From: Xestospongia bergquistia
Taxonomy: Eukaryota; Porifera; Demospongiae; Haplosclerida; Petrosiidae
Direction of reading: 5' to 3'
Assembly: GCA_963965975.1 (NCBI GenBank)
Contig: OZ014413.1
Span: 7,714,501-7,778,500, forward strand
DNA length: 64,000 bases
Each line of letters starts with the position of its first letter. Position 1 is the stretch's first letter. This document shows positions 32,537 to 43,550 of the stretch, in pieces. Under the pieces are notes generated by a model. The model worked only from the letters and a program-made list of their open reading frames with translations. It did not search any database and had not been told where the DNA came from. The position numbers and the translations under genes were made by a program.

Positions 32537-34208
32537 ATGGCAGAGAAGGATTCTGTTAGTTCTTATTTTAAAAGGAAATATCAATTTTCTTGTGTTCGCA
32601 ATAAAAGTATTCTCGTAGTTCTAATATGGGGTCTTCTTCAAACAACTGTTACTGACATATCAGGAGGAATTTCAAATGTGTTTGTAAAACATTTTTCCTA
32701 TAATTATGATATTTGCTGTGATTGGACTCTACTACCTCTTCTATCCTCTTTTTGGTTTACTGGGTGAAAAATGGGTAAGATATAAAGTGATGATGGCTGG
32801 GTCAATAATGCTCTGTGTAGGATTCGTCATGGTTTTGATAAGCATGATTATTATGTACTTAAATGATATCCATGGCACTAAATCAGTCATTATAGTACTT
32901 GTTGGGACATTTCCTTTCTTTATTGGACAAGGTATATTTGAAGCTAATGTGATCCAGTTTGGTACTGATCAACTTAGGTTTTCTTCGTCTGAAGAGTTTA
33001 GTAGTTTTGTTTACTGGTTTTTGTACATCTATTATTGTCCATTAACATTAATCTTACTGATGGCATCTATTGTTCAAACATTTGTTCAAGAAGATACTAA
33101 GTATTTTGTTGCAGTTGTTGTTTTTGGTTCTGGCACAATCATTATTTTAATTGCTCTCTTGTCTGCCTGTTGTCTTAAACAATATTTAGATATTGAACCA
33201 GCTCAACACAACAATCCTATTAAGCTTATCTGGAGAGTGTTGGTGTATGCTTGGAAGCATAAAAAGCCAATGAGACGTAGTGCCTTCACTTATGGGGAAT
33301 CACCTCCCTCAAGACTAGACCTAGGTAAAGAGAGATATGGAGGGCCATTCACTACTGAACAGGTTGAGGATGTAAGAACCTTTCTATATATTGTTGGCAT
33401 TTTTGTGGGAACTTTTGGTTATGCATTCCCTGACACTACAAAAGCTAATCTCTCTATGCAATATAAACAATTTCTACAGCAAAATGATACAACTAGTTTT
33501 ATTGAAATAATGATATTGGAATATCCTCTAACTATTCCATATAGTGTAGTCTCCATTGCTGTTCTTATCTATCAGTTTGTTATTGTTCCTTTTTTCCCTC
33601 AGTATATTCTTAGTATGTTGAAACGTGTGTGGATTGGATTAATTGCATTGTTAACAGAACTAGTAATAATATCTGTTATAAGCTACATGATTAATAGAGA
33701 TATAAGAAGTGCCTTAACATCAAATATAACGGATGACATCTGTTTGAGATTTACCAATAGATCTCTTTTAAATCAACTTGATTCATATGACCTTACACTA
33801 CCATATTATATAATGGCTGTCCCTCAGTTTTTTATTGGGATAAGTACATTTCTTGTTTAATTTTCAATCTTTGAATTTATTCTAGCTCAAGGTCCTCGTG
33901 CTATGCAAGGACTTTTAGTTGGAGTTTGGTTCATGCAGCTAAGTATTTATTGTGTCCAATTAACTTTGTCTAACTCCTATTTAAGTTGTTACTGGCAATA
34001 TTATGTTGTTACAACTGGTGTTGTGCTGATTTCAGTCATAATTTATACTATTACTGCATACAAATACAAGTATAGACAACGTAATGAGCTATCTGATGTT
34101 AATGAGAGAGTTATCATTACAGAATACACTGAGAGACTACTAGACGTTGAAGAGATATATTCTACAAAAGAAGAAATTGGTGTTTCTCATCAGAACATTC
34201 CTTTATAA
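32537..34208 (+). pseudogene. POT-like transporter, type c, two lesions
   Basis: ATG 32537 (MAEKDSVSSYFKRKYQFSCV). Four extra bases near 32701, in the FSYIIFAV codons at the start of helix 2, shift the frame. The true frame continues from about 32706 with GEKWVRYKV, QFGTDQLRFSSSEEF, CCLKQYLDIEPAQHNNPIKL, RRSAFTYGESPPSRLDLGK and helices 7-10, to an in-frame TAA (33858-33860) where related copies have CAA or CGT (FLVQF/FLVRF). Beyond it the same frame runs through AQGPRAMQG and the tail, ending EEIYSTKEEIGVSHQN (type c). The rest is well preserved, so loss of function is recent. Confidence 0.92.
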
Positions 34209-35992
34209 CTGTTAAAATTTGTATTTAAGCAGTAATTTTGGAATCTGAATACTTTAGCTTTCTATTAAAACAAATTGGTGTAGACTTATGTCAAATGTCT
34301 ATCTGCTATTCTTGTCATAGTTGCTATAAGTTAAATTGTGATAAGTAATAAACCAATACAATGAACATTGTAATAAGTATATTCCTTTAGAGATTAGAAT
34401 AGATTTATGATTTCATATACAATAAAGTATAATATGTCTCTTTCTATATACAATATAATTTTCTACATGACCATTTAAGGGTATGGCATAACGAGACTGC
34501 ACACTTGTCAAAAGCTTGCTTTGTGACCTAACATAACTTTATTTGTTTATTTCTGACATTTAGGAAGATAGCAAGTCAAACAGCAAACGGAAGTTTGTAT
34601 AGCAATAAATAATTATAATGATGTCAAATAGCTGACTCTGCACTAATGAAACAGCTAAGGAAGTCTACAACATTAAAATAGCTGATATTGAATTTTATTA
34701 GAATTTCATATTACACATAAAATTATAAAGCTAAAGAAACTCAGAACATGTCTATAACAAAGCATAAAAAATTGCTAGTGATAAATAAATTGACAAAAGA
34801 TAAATTATATATCAAAATTAACGAATTATATGTATATAAAAAAATGAGGAAAGTCTTTTTTGATAGAAAACCTATTCAATACTTATTAGATATATAGTAA
34901 GTTCAATTCATGATTAAAAGTCGTCCACATATTAAATCCTTTGGGCATCCACATTATAAGTCCTTAGCATAATAGTTGTATAAGCCAATACAGTATGACA
35001 TGGCAACTATTTGTAATCTCTTAGGTTATAGTGCAAGCTAGTTAATTTTACTGGCTTCCAAATCTATGAGTCTAGATGTTAATGTTGCTGACTTAGTTTT
35101 GTAAAATGCGGTAGTCAATAAAACATGATTATTACATCTTCTCAGCTTTATCAATCAGAGACAGACTATAGCAAGATGAATGACCATTTAATAGAAATAG
35201 TAATTGATGAAGCTTAAGTGGTGTAACATGAGGTTAGAAATGATGTCTTAACTATTCAGTGAACAAACAGTTTACCAAATAACACTCTGACAGGCCATAC
35301 ATTAACCTAAGTATTTTATCAATGGTCACATCTTGCAAACACATGAAGAAAGAAGCTCGTTAATTATTATTAAGAATGTTTTACATTTTGCAAAATAAAA
35401 TGAAAAACAAGAGTCAAGAATGAGTTTTCTATATACAAGCTTTTAAATGCCATTGTCTTATGGCTAATAGTTATAGGTGTGAAATAGAAAGTCAGATGAT
35501 TGGCCATTTTTTTATTTCTTTGAAAGTACATAGCCTTGATAAATGAGATATTGCAAGCAAAACCAGAGATAATTATACAAACTTATAGCAATGATGTTTT
35601 AGAGGATCTTGTTCAAGAGCTAAAATCTTAAAGTAATTCATGTGTCAAAAATCTGGGAAAGATTCTGCCTCCTCTCAATCTCCTTTGCAAATTTAAATGT
35701 AAACTAAAACCTCCTAACAACCTTTATAGCATGTTCTAAGTCATTTGATGATTATCATAATTTTAACCAGACTTTCTGCTTTCAGATTGGTCAACTGATA
35801 TCAGTGTCTTTGAGCACATGATTAATTTGAGTTAGTGGTCAACTATGACTATAAGAAATTTTATGATTTTTTAAATTCTGTATTCCTTTATGATGATAGT
35901 AAACATACAACAAATGGTCTAATTTAGAAAAGGAATCAACAATAGCCTTAACAAATCCAGGTGCATTAATATATAAGAACTTTAGGCTTATA

Positions 35993-36040
<48 letters not shown>

Positions 36041-36364
36041 CACTTCAATTACAAAAGCAATTTGTATTGTTGTTGATACAACCATTGGGGGTAGTTCTAA
36101 CCCTGTGTTTTTGGTGTGTATGCATTTCTACAGAGATTATTAATTATTACTCACAAATTGATAATAAGTTTACAACAAAATGATGCTCTTTTAGAACTTG
36201 GAGGCCTCAGGGAATATCCCTGGTTGCCCTCTTTTTGGTTAGCCTGCACATAATAGACAACTGGACATCAATGATATTTATGCTGAGCTCTTGACAAAAG
36301 CTAAATAAACTAAACATTCTTCAGTATATATATATATATATATATATATGATCTTCGTAAGATG
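34209..36364. other. Type-c 3' flank and type-a 5' flank
   Basis: 34209-35720 is strongly similar to 49950-51410 (the flank of the type-c copy at 48286). 35720-36364 is similar to 51840-52420 (upstream of 52484). A possible AATAAA signal lies at 34421-34426. (TA)n at 35995-36037 and 36324-36349. A hairpin-element copy lies at about 36110-36160. No gene. Confidence 0.7.
34421..34426 (+). terminator. Candidate polyadenylation signal
   Basis: AATAAA inside a block conserved downstream of the stops (TATACAATAAAGTATAATATG, shortened here), about 0.2 kb after the coding end. Matching sites are at 38085, 41761, 50163 and 54344. Confidence 0.45.
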
Positions 36365-36427
36365 TTATAATAACAGTCACTTCCACGCCCACTTATATCG
36401 ATCAAGTGATCAGGTTCACTCATATAA
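36365..36427 (+). promoter_or_regulatory. Subfamily-C proximal block (at copy 36428)
   Basis: TGTTATAATAACAGTCACTT, CCACGCCCACTTATATCGAT, ending CACTCATATAAATG over the start. Closest to 52415-52483. Confidence 0.55.
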
Positions 36428-37862
36428 ATGACAGAGAAGGATTCTTTTAGTTCTTATTTTATAAGAAAATATCAATTTGCTTGTGTTCGCAATAAAAGTA
36501 TTCTCGTAGTTCTGATATGGGGTCTTCTTCAAACTATTGTTACTGACATATCAGGTGGACTTTCAAATATGTATGTAAAAGATTTTTTCTATATAACATT
36601 TGCTGTGATTGGACTCTACTACCTTTTCTATCCTCTTCTTGGTTTACTGGGTGAAAAATGGGTAAGATATAAAGTGATGATGGCTGGATCAATATTGCTC
36701 TGTGTAGGATTCATCATAGTTTTGATTGGCATAATTATTGTGTACTTATTTGATATCCATGGTATAGAAGCAGTCTTTATAGCACTTTTTGTGACATTTC
36801 CCTTCTTTATTGGACAAGGTATATTTGAAGCTAATATGATCCAGTTTGGTACTGATCAACTTAGGTTTTCTTCGTCTGGAGAGTTTAGTACTTTTGTTTA
36901 CTGGATTTTGTATGTCTATTATTGTCCATTAGCATTAATCTCACTGATGACATCTATTGTTCAAACATTTGTTCAAGAAGATACTAAGTATTTTGTCATG
37001 GCTGTTAATTTGGGTTCTAGCATGGTCACTATTTTAATTGCTCTCTTGTCTGCCTGTTGTTTTAGGCGATATTTAGATATTGAACCAGCTCAACACAACA
37101 ATCCTGTTAAGCTTATATGGAGTGTGTTGATATACGCTTGGAAACATAAAAAGCCAATGAGTCGTAGTGCCTTCACATATGGAGAATCACCTCCCTCAAG
37201 ATTAGACCTAGGTAAAGAGAGATATGGAGGGCCATTCACTACTGAGCAGGTTGAGGATGTCAGAACCTTTCTATATATTGTTGGCATTTTTGTGGGATTT
37301 TTGGTTATGCATTCTCTGACACTACAAAAGCTAATCTCTCTATGCAATATAAACAATTTCTACAACAAAATGATACATCCAGTTTTATTGAAATTATGAT
37401 ATTAGAATATCCTCTAACTATTCCATATAGTGTAGTCTCCATTGCTGTTCTTATCCATCAGTTTGTTATTGTTCCTTTTTTCCCTCAGTATATTCTTAGT
37501 ATGTTGAAACACATACATTTCTTGTTCGTTTTGCAATCTTTGAATTTATTCTAGCTCAAGGTCCTCGTACTATGCAAGGACTCTTAGTTGGTGTTTGGTT
37601 CATGCAACTAAGTATTTATTGCTTGCAATTAACTTTGTCTAACTCCTATTTAAGTTGTTACTGGCAATATTATGTTGTTACAACTGGTGTTGTGTTGATT
37701 TCAGTCATCAGTTATACTATTGCTGCATATAAATACAAGTATAGACAACGTAACGAACTATCTGATGTTAATGAGAGAGTTATTATTACAGAATATACTG
37801 AGAGACTACTAGACTTTGAGGAAATGAATTGTCCAGAAGAAGAAATTAGTGTTTCGTATTAA
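36428..37862 (+). pseudogene. POT-like transporter, type a, frameshift plus deletion
   Basis: ATG 36428 (MTEKDSFSSYFIRKYQFACV). Helices 1-6 and the central loop are intact (GEKWVRYKV, QFGTDQLRFSSSGEF, CCFRRYLDIEPAQHNNPVKL, TYGESPPSRLDLGKERYGGP). One base is missing near 37297 in helix 7 (GTFGYA codons), shifting the frame. Helix 8 resumes in the next frame. Just after SMLKH a deletion of about 250 bp removes helix 9, the helix 9-10 loop and the start of helix 10; homology rejoins at FLVRFAIFEF in another frame. The end (MQGLLVGVWFMQ to the tail EEMNCPEEEISVSY) is intact. Non-functional as a transporter; sister of the intact gene at 52484 (same NLGSS helix-6 variant). Confidence 0.92.
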
Positions 37863-39434
37863 AATATTCTTTAATAACTGTCAAGATTTGTATTTAAGCA
37901 TTAATTTTGTAATATAAAGTAATTATTTAGCGTTTAATATTAAAACTAATTTGTATAGGCTTATGTCAATTGTCCAGCTGCTGTGTTTGTCATAGTTGTT
38001 ATGAGTTAAATTGTAATAAATAATAAGCTAACACCATTAATTATATTCCTTAATAGATTAGAATAGATTTATGATTTTGTATACAATAAAGTATAGTATG
38101 TCTCTTTGTATATACAATATAATTTTCTACATGACCATTTAAGGGTATAACAAAACAAGACTACAGACTTGCACACTTGTCATAAGTTTGCTTTTTGACC
38201 TAAAACAACTTCACTTGTTTATTTACGACATTTAGGAAGATAGCAAGTCAAACAGCAAACGGAAATTTGCATAGTAATAAATAAATATAAGAATGTCTAA
38301 TAGCTGACTGTGCACTAATGAAACAGGAAGTCTACAACATTGGGTAAATTAAAATTGTTGATATTAAATTATATTAAAATTCCATTAAAATTTAAATTAT
38401 AAAGCTAAAGAGCTCAGAAAATGTCTATAACAAAGCATAAAAAGTTGCTAGTGAAAAATACATTGATAAAACTACATTATATATCAAAATTTAATGAATT
38501 ATATGTGTATAGAAAAACGAGGAAAGTCTTTTTTGATAGAAAACCTATTACAATACTTATTAGAAATGTAGTAAGTTCAATTCATAAATAAAATCCAGGT
38601 CTTTGGGCATCCACATAATAAATCCTCAGCATAATAGTTGTATAAGCCAATACAGTATGGACAAGGCAACTATTTGTAATCTCTTATGTTAATATTTTAG
38701 AGGATCTTGTTCAAGAACTAAAATCGTAAAGCAATCTCCTTCACAAATTTAAGTGCAAACTATACAGCCTCCATTTTGTAACGTCTATATTGCCTTATGT
38801 ATTTTTGTACTATTCCTGTAGCAGTAAGTGAGTCTATTAAAATTAATTAAACATTACTTACGTTCAACCATGACAGGATAGACTGACAGATCTAGACATC
38901 CTAACCATTTAGAGTGACCTTTTTAAAATATTTAACTCCAATGACATTGTCAACATCTTTGCTTCTCAAAAGGCCAGAACCTCTCCCCTCCCCCCCCCCC
39001 CCTCAGTGGCCTGCTTACACTTAATGAAAATGTCAAATTCCTACATAAGTATTGAGAATGTTCATATAATAATTGGCTAAGTAAATTCTAATTTATATAG
39101 TGAATATTTTTACAAACCTCATGCAAGTACACTCATGTCACTAAAGTTTTTTTATATACTGTTATATTTGTTATAGCTATATCACAACCTTTATAGCATG
39201 TTCTAAGTAATTTGCTGATTAGCATAATTTTAATCAGACTTTCTACTTTTAGACTGGTCAACTGATATCAGTGTCTTTGAGCACATGTTTAATTTGAGTT
39301 AGTAGACTATAAGAAATTTAGGATTCTTTTAATGCTTTTTCCTATATGATGATAGCAAACATACAACAAGCGATCTAAAACACACTGAATATAGACAAAG
39401 AATTGATTACCTCAACAATTCCAATTGCACTAAA

Positions 39435-39475
<41 letters not shown>

Positions 39476-39562
39476 TTTAGGTTTATACTAAAAATTACAC
39501 ACATATATTTATCAATTGGTGAGCAATAATTAATAATCTCTATAGAAATGCATATATACACT

Positions 39563-39597
<35 letters not shown>

Positions 39598-39745
39598 TTA
39601 TTACTCACCAATTGATATATAAGTTTATAACAAAGCGTATGAGGCTCCTTTAGAATGTGGTAAGATCTAAGGGAATATCCCTGGTTGCCCCTCCTCTCAG
39701 GACACGATAGACAAATATATAGTCAAATCAATTATAACTGAAAAG
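37863..39745. other. Type-a 3' flank and upstream spacer
   Basis: 37863-39000 is similar to 41540-42680 and 54137-55270. A poly-C run of about 13 lies at 38990-39002. Candidate AATAAA at 38085-38090. (TA)n at 39439-39473, and (CA)n then (TA)n at 39562-39597 inside a hairpin element at 39506-39622. GGGAATATCCCT near 39673. No gene. Confidence 0.65.
39506..39622. repeat. Hairpin (inverted-repeat) element with TATCAATTGGTGAG arms
   Basis: The left arm TATCAATTGGTGAGCAATAA and right arm TTATTACTCACCAATTGATA are inverted repeats enclosing AATCTCTATAGAAATGCATA and a CA/TA microsatellite. A second two-armed copy lies at 52138-52222; single arms are at about 36115-36160, 42833-42880, 47938-47982, 55736-55785 and 61788-61830, always in spacers of the right half. 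Confidence 0.8.
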
Positions 39746-39809
39746 GGTCTATAACAGTCCAGCTCAACACCCACTATACTCACGGTCGAAAATCAGTTCA
39801 CTTAAGTAA
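39746..39809 (+). promoter_or_regulatory. Subfamily-C proximal block (at gene 39810)
   Basis: GGTCTATAACAGTCCAGCTC, AACACCCACTATACTCACGG, TCGAAAATCAGTTCACTTAA, GTAA before the ATG. Same type as at 43551 and 56532 (TCTATAACA core, CACGGTCGAAAAT). Confidence 0.55.
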
Positions 39810-41480
39810 ATGGCAGAGAAGGATTCTTTTAGTTCTTATTGTAAACGAAAATATCGATTTTCCTGTGTTCGCAATAAAGGTATTTTCGTAGTTCTGATAT
39901 GGAGTCTTCTTCAAACCAGTGTTACTGTCATATCAGGGGGCCTTTCAAATGTGTTTGTAACACAGTTTTCCTATATAATATTTGCTGTGATTGGACTTTA
40001 CTACCTTTTCTATCCTCTCTTTGGTTTACTGGGTGAAAAATGGGTAAGATATAAAGTGATGATGGCTGGATCAATATTGCTTTGCGTAGGATTCATCATG
40101 GTTTTGATAAGCCTAACTATTGTGTACTTATTTGATATCCATGGTATTGAAGCAGTCTTTATAGCACTTTTTGTGACATTTCCCTTCTTTATTGGACAAG
40201 GCATATTTGAAGCTAATATGATCCAGTTTGGTACTGATCAACTTAGATTTTCTTCATCTGAAGAGTTTAGTAGTTTTGTTTACTGGATTTTATATGTCTA
40301 TTATTGTCCACTAGCATTAATCTTACTGATGGCATCTATTGTTCAAACATTTGTTCAAGAAGATACTAAGTATTTTGCTACAGCTGTTGTTTTTGGTTCT
40401 GGCACAATCATTATTTTAATTGCTCAATTGTCTACCTTTTTTCTTAAACAATATTTAGATATTGAACCAGCTCAACACAACAATCCTATTAAGCTTATCT
40501 GGAGAGTGTTGATATATGCTTGGAAACATAAAAAGCCAATGAGACGTAGTGCCTTCACTTATGGGGAATCACCTCCCTCAAGACTAGACCTAGGTAAAGA
40601 GAGATATGGAGGGCCATTCACTACTGAACAGGTTGAGGATGTCAGAACCTTTCTATATATTGTTGGAATTTTTGTGGGAACTTTTGCTTATGCATTATCT
40701 GACACTACAAAAGCTAATCTCTCTATGCAATATAAACAATTTCTACAACAAAATGATACAACTAGTTTTATTGAAATTATGATATTGGAATATCCTCTAA
40801 CTATTCCATATAGTGTAGTCTCCATTGCTGTTCTTATCCATCAGTTTGTTATTGTTCCTTTTTACCCTCAGTATATTCTTAGTATGTTGAAACATGTGTG
40901 GATTGGGTTAATTGCATTGTTAACAGAACTAGTCATAACATCTGTTATAAGCTACATGATTAATAGAGATATAAGAAGTGCCTTAACATCAAATATAACG
41001 GATGACATCTGTTTGAGATTTACCAATAGATCTCTTTTAAATCAACTTGATTCATATCACCTTACACTACCATATTATATAATGGTTGTCCCTCAGTTTT
41101 TTATCGGGATAAGTACATTTCTTGTTCGTTTTGCAATCTTTGAATTTATTCTAGCTCAAGGTCCTCATGCTATGCAAGGACTCTTAGTTGGTGTTTGGTT
41201 CATGCAACTAAGTATTTGTTGTGTCCAATTAACTTTGTCTAACTTGTATTTAAGTTGTTACTGGCAATATTATGTTGTTACAACTGGTGTTGTGCTGATT
41301 TCAGTCATCAGTTATACTATTGCTGCATATAAATACAAGTATAGACAACGTAATGAACTATCTGATGTTAATGAGAGAGTTATCATTACAGAATATACTG
41401 AGAGACAACTAGACAATAGGGAAATAAATTCTACAGAAGAAATGGATGTTTGTTATACAACGTTTCATTTAATATCTTAA
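39810..41480 (+). CDS. POT/SLC15-like transporter, right-half type b
   Basis: Single-exon, 556 residues, ATG 39810 (MAEKDSFSSYCKRKYRFSCV). The 12-helix landmarks are all present: GEKWVRYKV about 75-83; QFGTDQLRFSSSEEF about 139-153; central loop 211-278 with RRSAFTYGESPPSRLDLGKE and YGGPFTTEQVEDVRTF; extracellular loop 7-8 with an N-glycosylation sequon (KANLS); loop 9-10 with NIT and Cys (DDICL); helix-10 FEFILAQGPHAMQG with its Glu; tail KYKYRQRNELSDVNERV and the type-b end NREINSTEEMDVCYTTFHLI. The Arg of GPR in helix 10 is His here, unlike all neighbours. The TM3-4 linker is of the LFDIHGIEAVF form. Just after the stop, the 3' flank switches to type a and carries a leftover piece of a type-a tail, a recombination footprint. 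Substrate unknown. Confidence 0.9.
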   Translation: MAEKDSFSSYCKRKYRFSCVRNKGIFVVLIWSLLQTSVTVISGGLSNVFVTQFSYIIFAVIGLYYLFYPLFGLLGEKWVRYKVMMAGSILLCVGFIMVLISLTIVYLFDIHGIEAVFIALFVTFPFFIGQGIFEANMIQFGTDQLRFSSSEEFSSFVYWILYVYYCPLALILLMASIVQTFVQEDTKYFATAVVFGSGTIIILIAQLSTFFLKQYLDIEPAQHNNPIKLIWRVLIYAWKHKKPMRRSAFTYGESPPSRLDLGKERYGGPFTTEQVEDVRTFLYIVGIFVGTFAYALSDTTKANLSMQYKQFLQQNDTTSFIEIMILEYPLTIPYSVVSIAVLIHQFVIVPFYPQYILSMLKHVWIGLIALLTELVITSVISYMINRDIRSALTSNITDDICLRFTNRSLLNQLDSYHLTLPYYIMVVPQFFIGISTFLVRFAIFEFILAQGPHAMQGLLVGVWFMQLSICCVQLTLSNLYLSCYWQYYVVTTGVVLISVISYTIAAYKYKYRQRNELSDVNERVIITEYTERQLDNREINSTEEMDVCYTTFHLIS

Positions 41481-41487
41481 TCTTAAT

Positions 41488-41537
41488 AACTTTGAGGAAA
41501 TGAATTGTCCAGAAGAAGAAATTAGTGTTTCGTATTA
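41488..41537 (+). pseudogene. Relic of a type-a C-terminal tail behind the stop
   Basis: The DNA matches the last codons of the pseudogene at 36428 (FEEMNCPEEEISVSY and stop), out of frame with and downstream of the stop of the gene at 39810. The join falls in a short ACTTTGAGG-like identity, pointing to microhomology or unequal exchange between a type-b and a type-a copy. Confidence 0.88.
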
Positions 41538-42914
41538 GAATATTCCTTAATAACTGTCAAAATTTGTATTTAAGCATTAATTTTGTAATATAAAGTAATA
41601 ATTTAGCATTTAATATTAAAACTAATTGGTATAGGCTTATGTCAATTGTCCAGCTGCTGTGTTTGTCATAGTAGTTATGAGTTAATTTGTAATAAATAAT
41701 AAGCTAATATTATTAATTATATTCCTTAATAAATTAGAATAGATTTATGATTTTGTATAGAATAAAGTATAGTATGTCTCTTTGTATATACAATATAATT
41801 TTCTACATGACCATTTAAGGGTATAGCAAAAAAAGACTACAGACTTGCACACTTGTCATAAGTTTGCTTTTTGACCTAAAACAACTTCACTTGTTTATTT
41901 ATGACATTTAGGAAGATAGAAAGTCAAACAGCAAACGGAAATTTGCATAGTAATAAATAAATATAAGAATGTCAAATAGCTGACTGTGCACTAATGAAAC
42001 AGGAAGTCTAAAACATTGGGTAAATTAAAATTGCTGATATTGAATTCTATTAAAATTCCATTAAAATTTAAATTATAAAGCTAAAGAAGCTCAGAAAATG
42101 TCTATAGCAAAGCATAAAAAGTTGCTAGTGAAAAATACATTGATAAAACTACATTATATTTCAAAATTTAATGAATTATATGTGTATAGAAAAAATGAGG
42201 AATGTCTTTTTTGATAGAAAACCTATTACAATACTTATTAGAAATGTAGTAAGTTCATTTCATAAATAAAATCCAGGTCTTTGGGGATCCACATAATAAA
42301 TCCTCAGCATAATAGTTGTATAAGCCAATAAAGTATGGACAAGGCAACCATTTGTAATCTCTTATGTTAATATTTTAGAGGATCTTGTTCAAGAACTAAA
42401 ATTGTAAAGCAATCTCCTTCACAAATTTAAGTGCAAATTATACAGCCTCCTTTTTGTAACATCTATATTGCCTTATGTATTTTTGCACTATTCCTGTAGC
42501 AGTAAGTGAATCTATTAAAATTAATTAAACATTACTTATGTTCAACCATGACAGGATAGACTGACAGATCTAGACATCCTAGCCATTTAGAGTGACCTTT
42601 CTAAAATATTTAACTCCAATCAGTTTGTCAACATCTTTGCTTCTCAAAAGGCCAGAACCCCCCTCCCCCTCAGTAGGCCTGCTTACACTTAATGAAAATG
42701 GCAAACTCCTACATATGTATTGAGAATGTTCATATAATAATTGGCTAAGTAAATTCTAATTTATATAGTGAATATTTTTACAAACCTCATGCAACTACAC
42801 TCATGTCACTAAAGTTTTTTTTATATACTTTATCAATTGGTGAGTAATAATTAATAATCTCTATAGAAATGCATATATATAATATATATATATATATAGA
42901 GGATCTTCGTGTAT

Positions 42915-43222
42915 ATATAATATGTAATTATAGTAGCCAATGCAGCTGTTACAATCAGGATACAGTCAATTGTACACAATTTCTATCCAAAGTCGCTAGG
43001 ACATTTTATCAGAATCAGTGGAAGAGTATTTTGTAGAATTTTATATTTACTCCTAAGTTCAACATGTATTCTGACTTTTGCCAGTTGCAAAGTGTTTTTG
43101 ATTTCTTGTTGGCTCAACTGATTTTTTTCCTTTTGTAAACAAAATTTTGAGGGAATATAATCAATATCCTTAGTGTTTCTAGATGGTTTTCTTATGTTTG
43201 CAAAAGATACATGAACATACAC
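42915..43222 (-). pseudogene. DDE_Tnp_4 (Harbinger-type) transposase C-terminal relic, copy 1
   Basis: The minus strand reads LQKEKNQLSQQEIKNTLQLA, KVRIHVEL, KYKILQNTLPLILIKCPSDF, then after a stop TIDCILIVTAALAT. This is the usual end of DDE_Tnp_4 transposases (KxQLSxxEV..R.IASxRIHVER...KxFxIL...IDxIxxVCAALxN). The catalytic N-terminal part is gone. Compared with copy 2 it lacks five codons right after HVE. It sits in the spacer before the gene at 43551 and travelled with the segmental duplication. Confidence 0.8.
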
Positions 43223-43487
43223 AAGTAAAATATAATTGATCTCAATACAAAGTGCTCACTGTAAATTTAGGAATGGCTAGTAGGCTTCCATTTTTCCTCT
43301 TTAAAGCTATCATCCAGAGCTTAAGTCACTTTTTGCAAGAAGGAAGTCTAAAAAAATTTACTCCAGGCTTCCCTATCCTGCTCGCTCACCCAACAGCACA
43401 ATAAGACGATCCCTACAAAATGGCGGATTGAAAAATTATGAAATTTTTTCCCTATGGTCACGCCTTATTTACGGTCAAACAATTATG

Positions 43488-43550
43488 TGTCTATAACATT
43501 CAGAGCTCAACACCCAATACTCACGGTCGAAAATAAGCTCACTCAAGTAA
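43488..43550 (+). promoter_or_regulatory. Subfamily-C proximal block (at gene 43551)
   Basis: TGTCTATAACATTCAGAGCT, CAACACCCAATACTCACGGT, CGAAAATAAGCTCACTCAAG, TAA before the ATG. The AACAGTCA core is altered to AACATTCA here. Confidence 0.5.

Larger units (their letters stand above)
41481..43487. other. 3' flank (type a) and upstream spacer
   Basis: 41540-42830 is similar to 37880-39170 and 54140-55430. Candidate AATAAA at 41761-41766. A relic of a type-a tail at 41488-41537, a hairpin-element arm near 42833-42880 and a transposase relic at 42915-43222 are listed separately. 43370-43487 (CAACAGCACAATAAGACGAT; AAAATGGCGGATTGAAAAAT) is repeated at 56360-56465. Confidence 0.65.
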
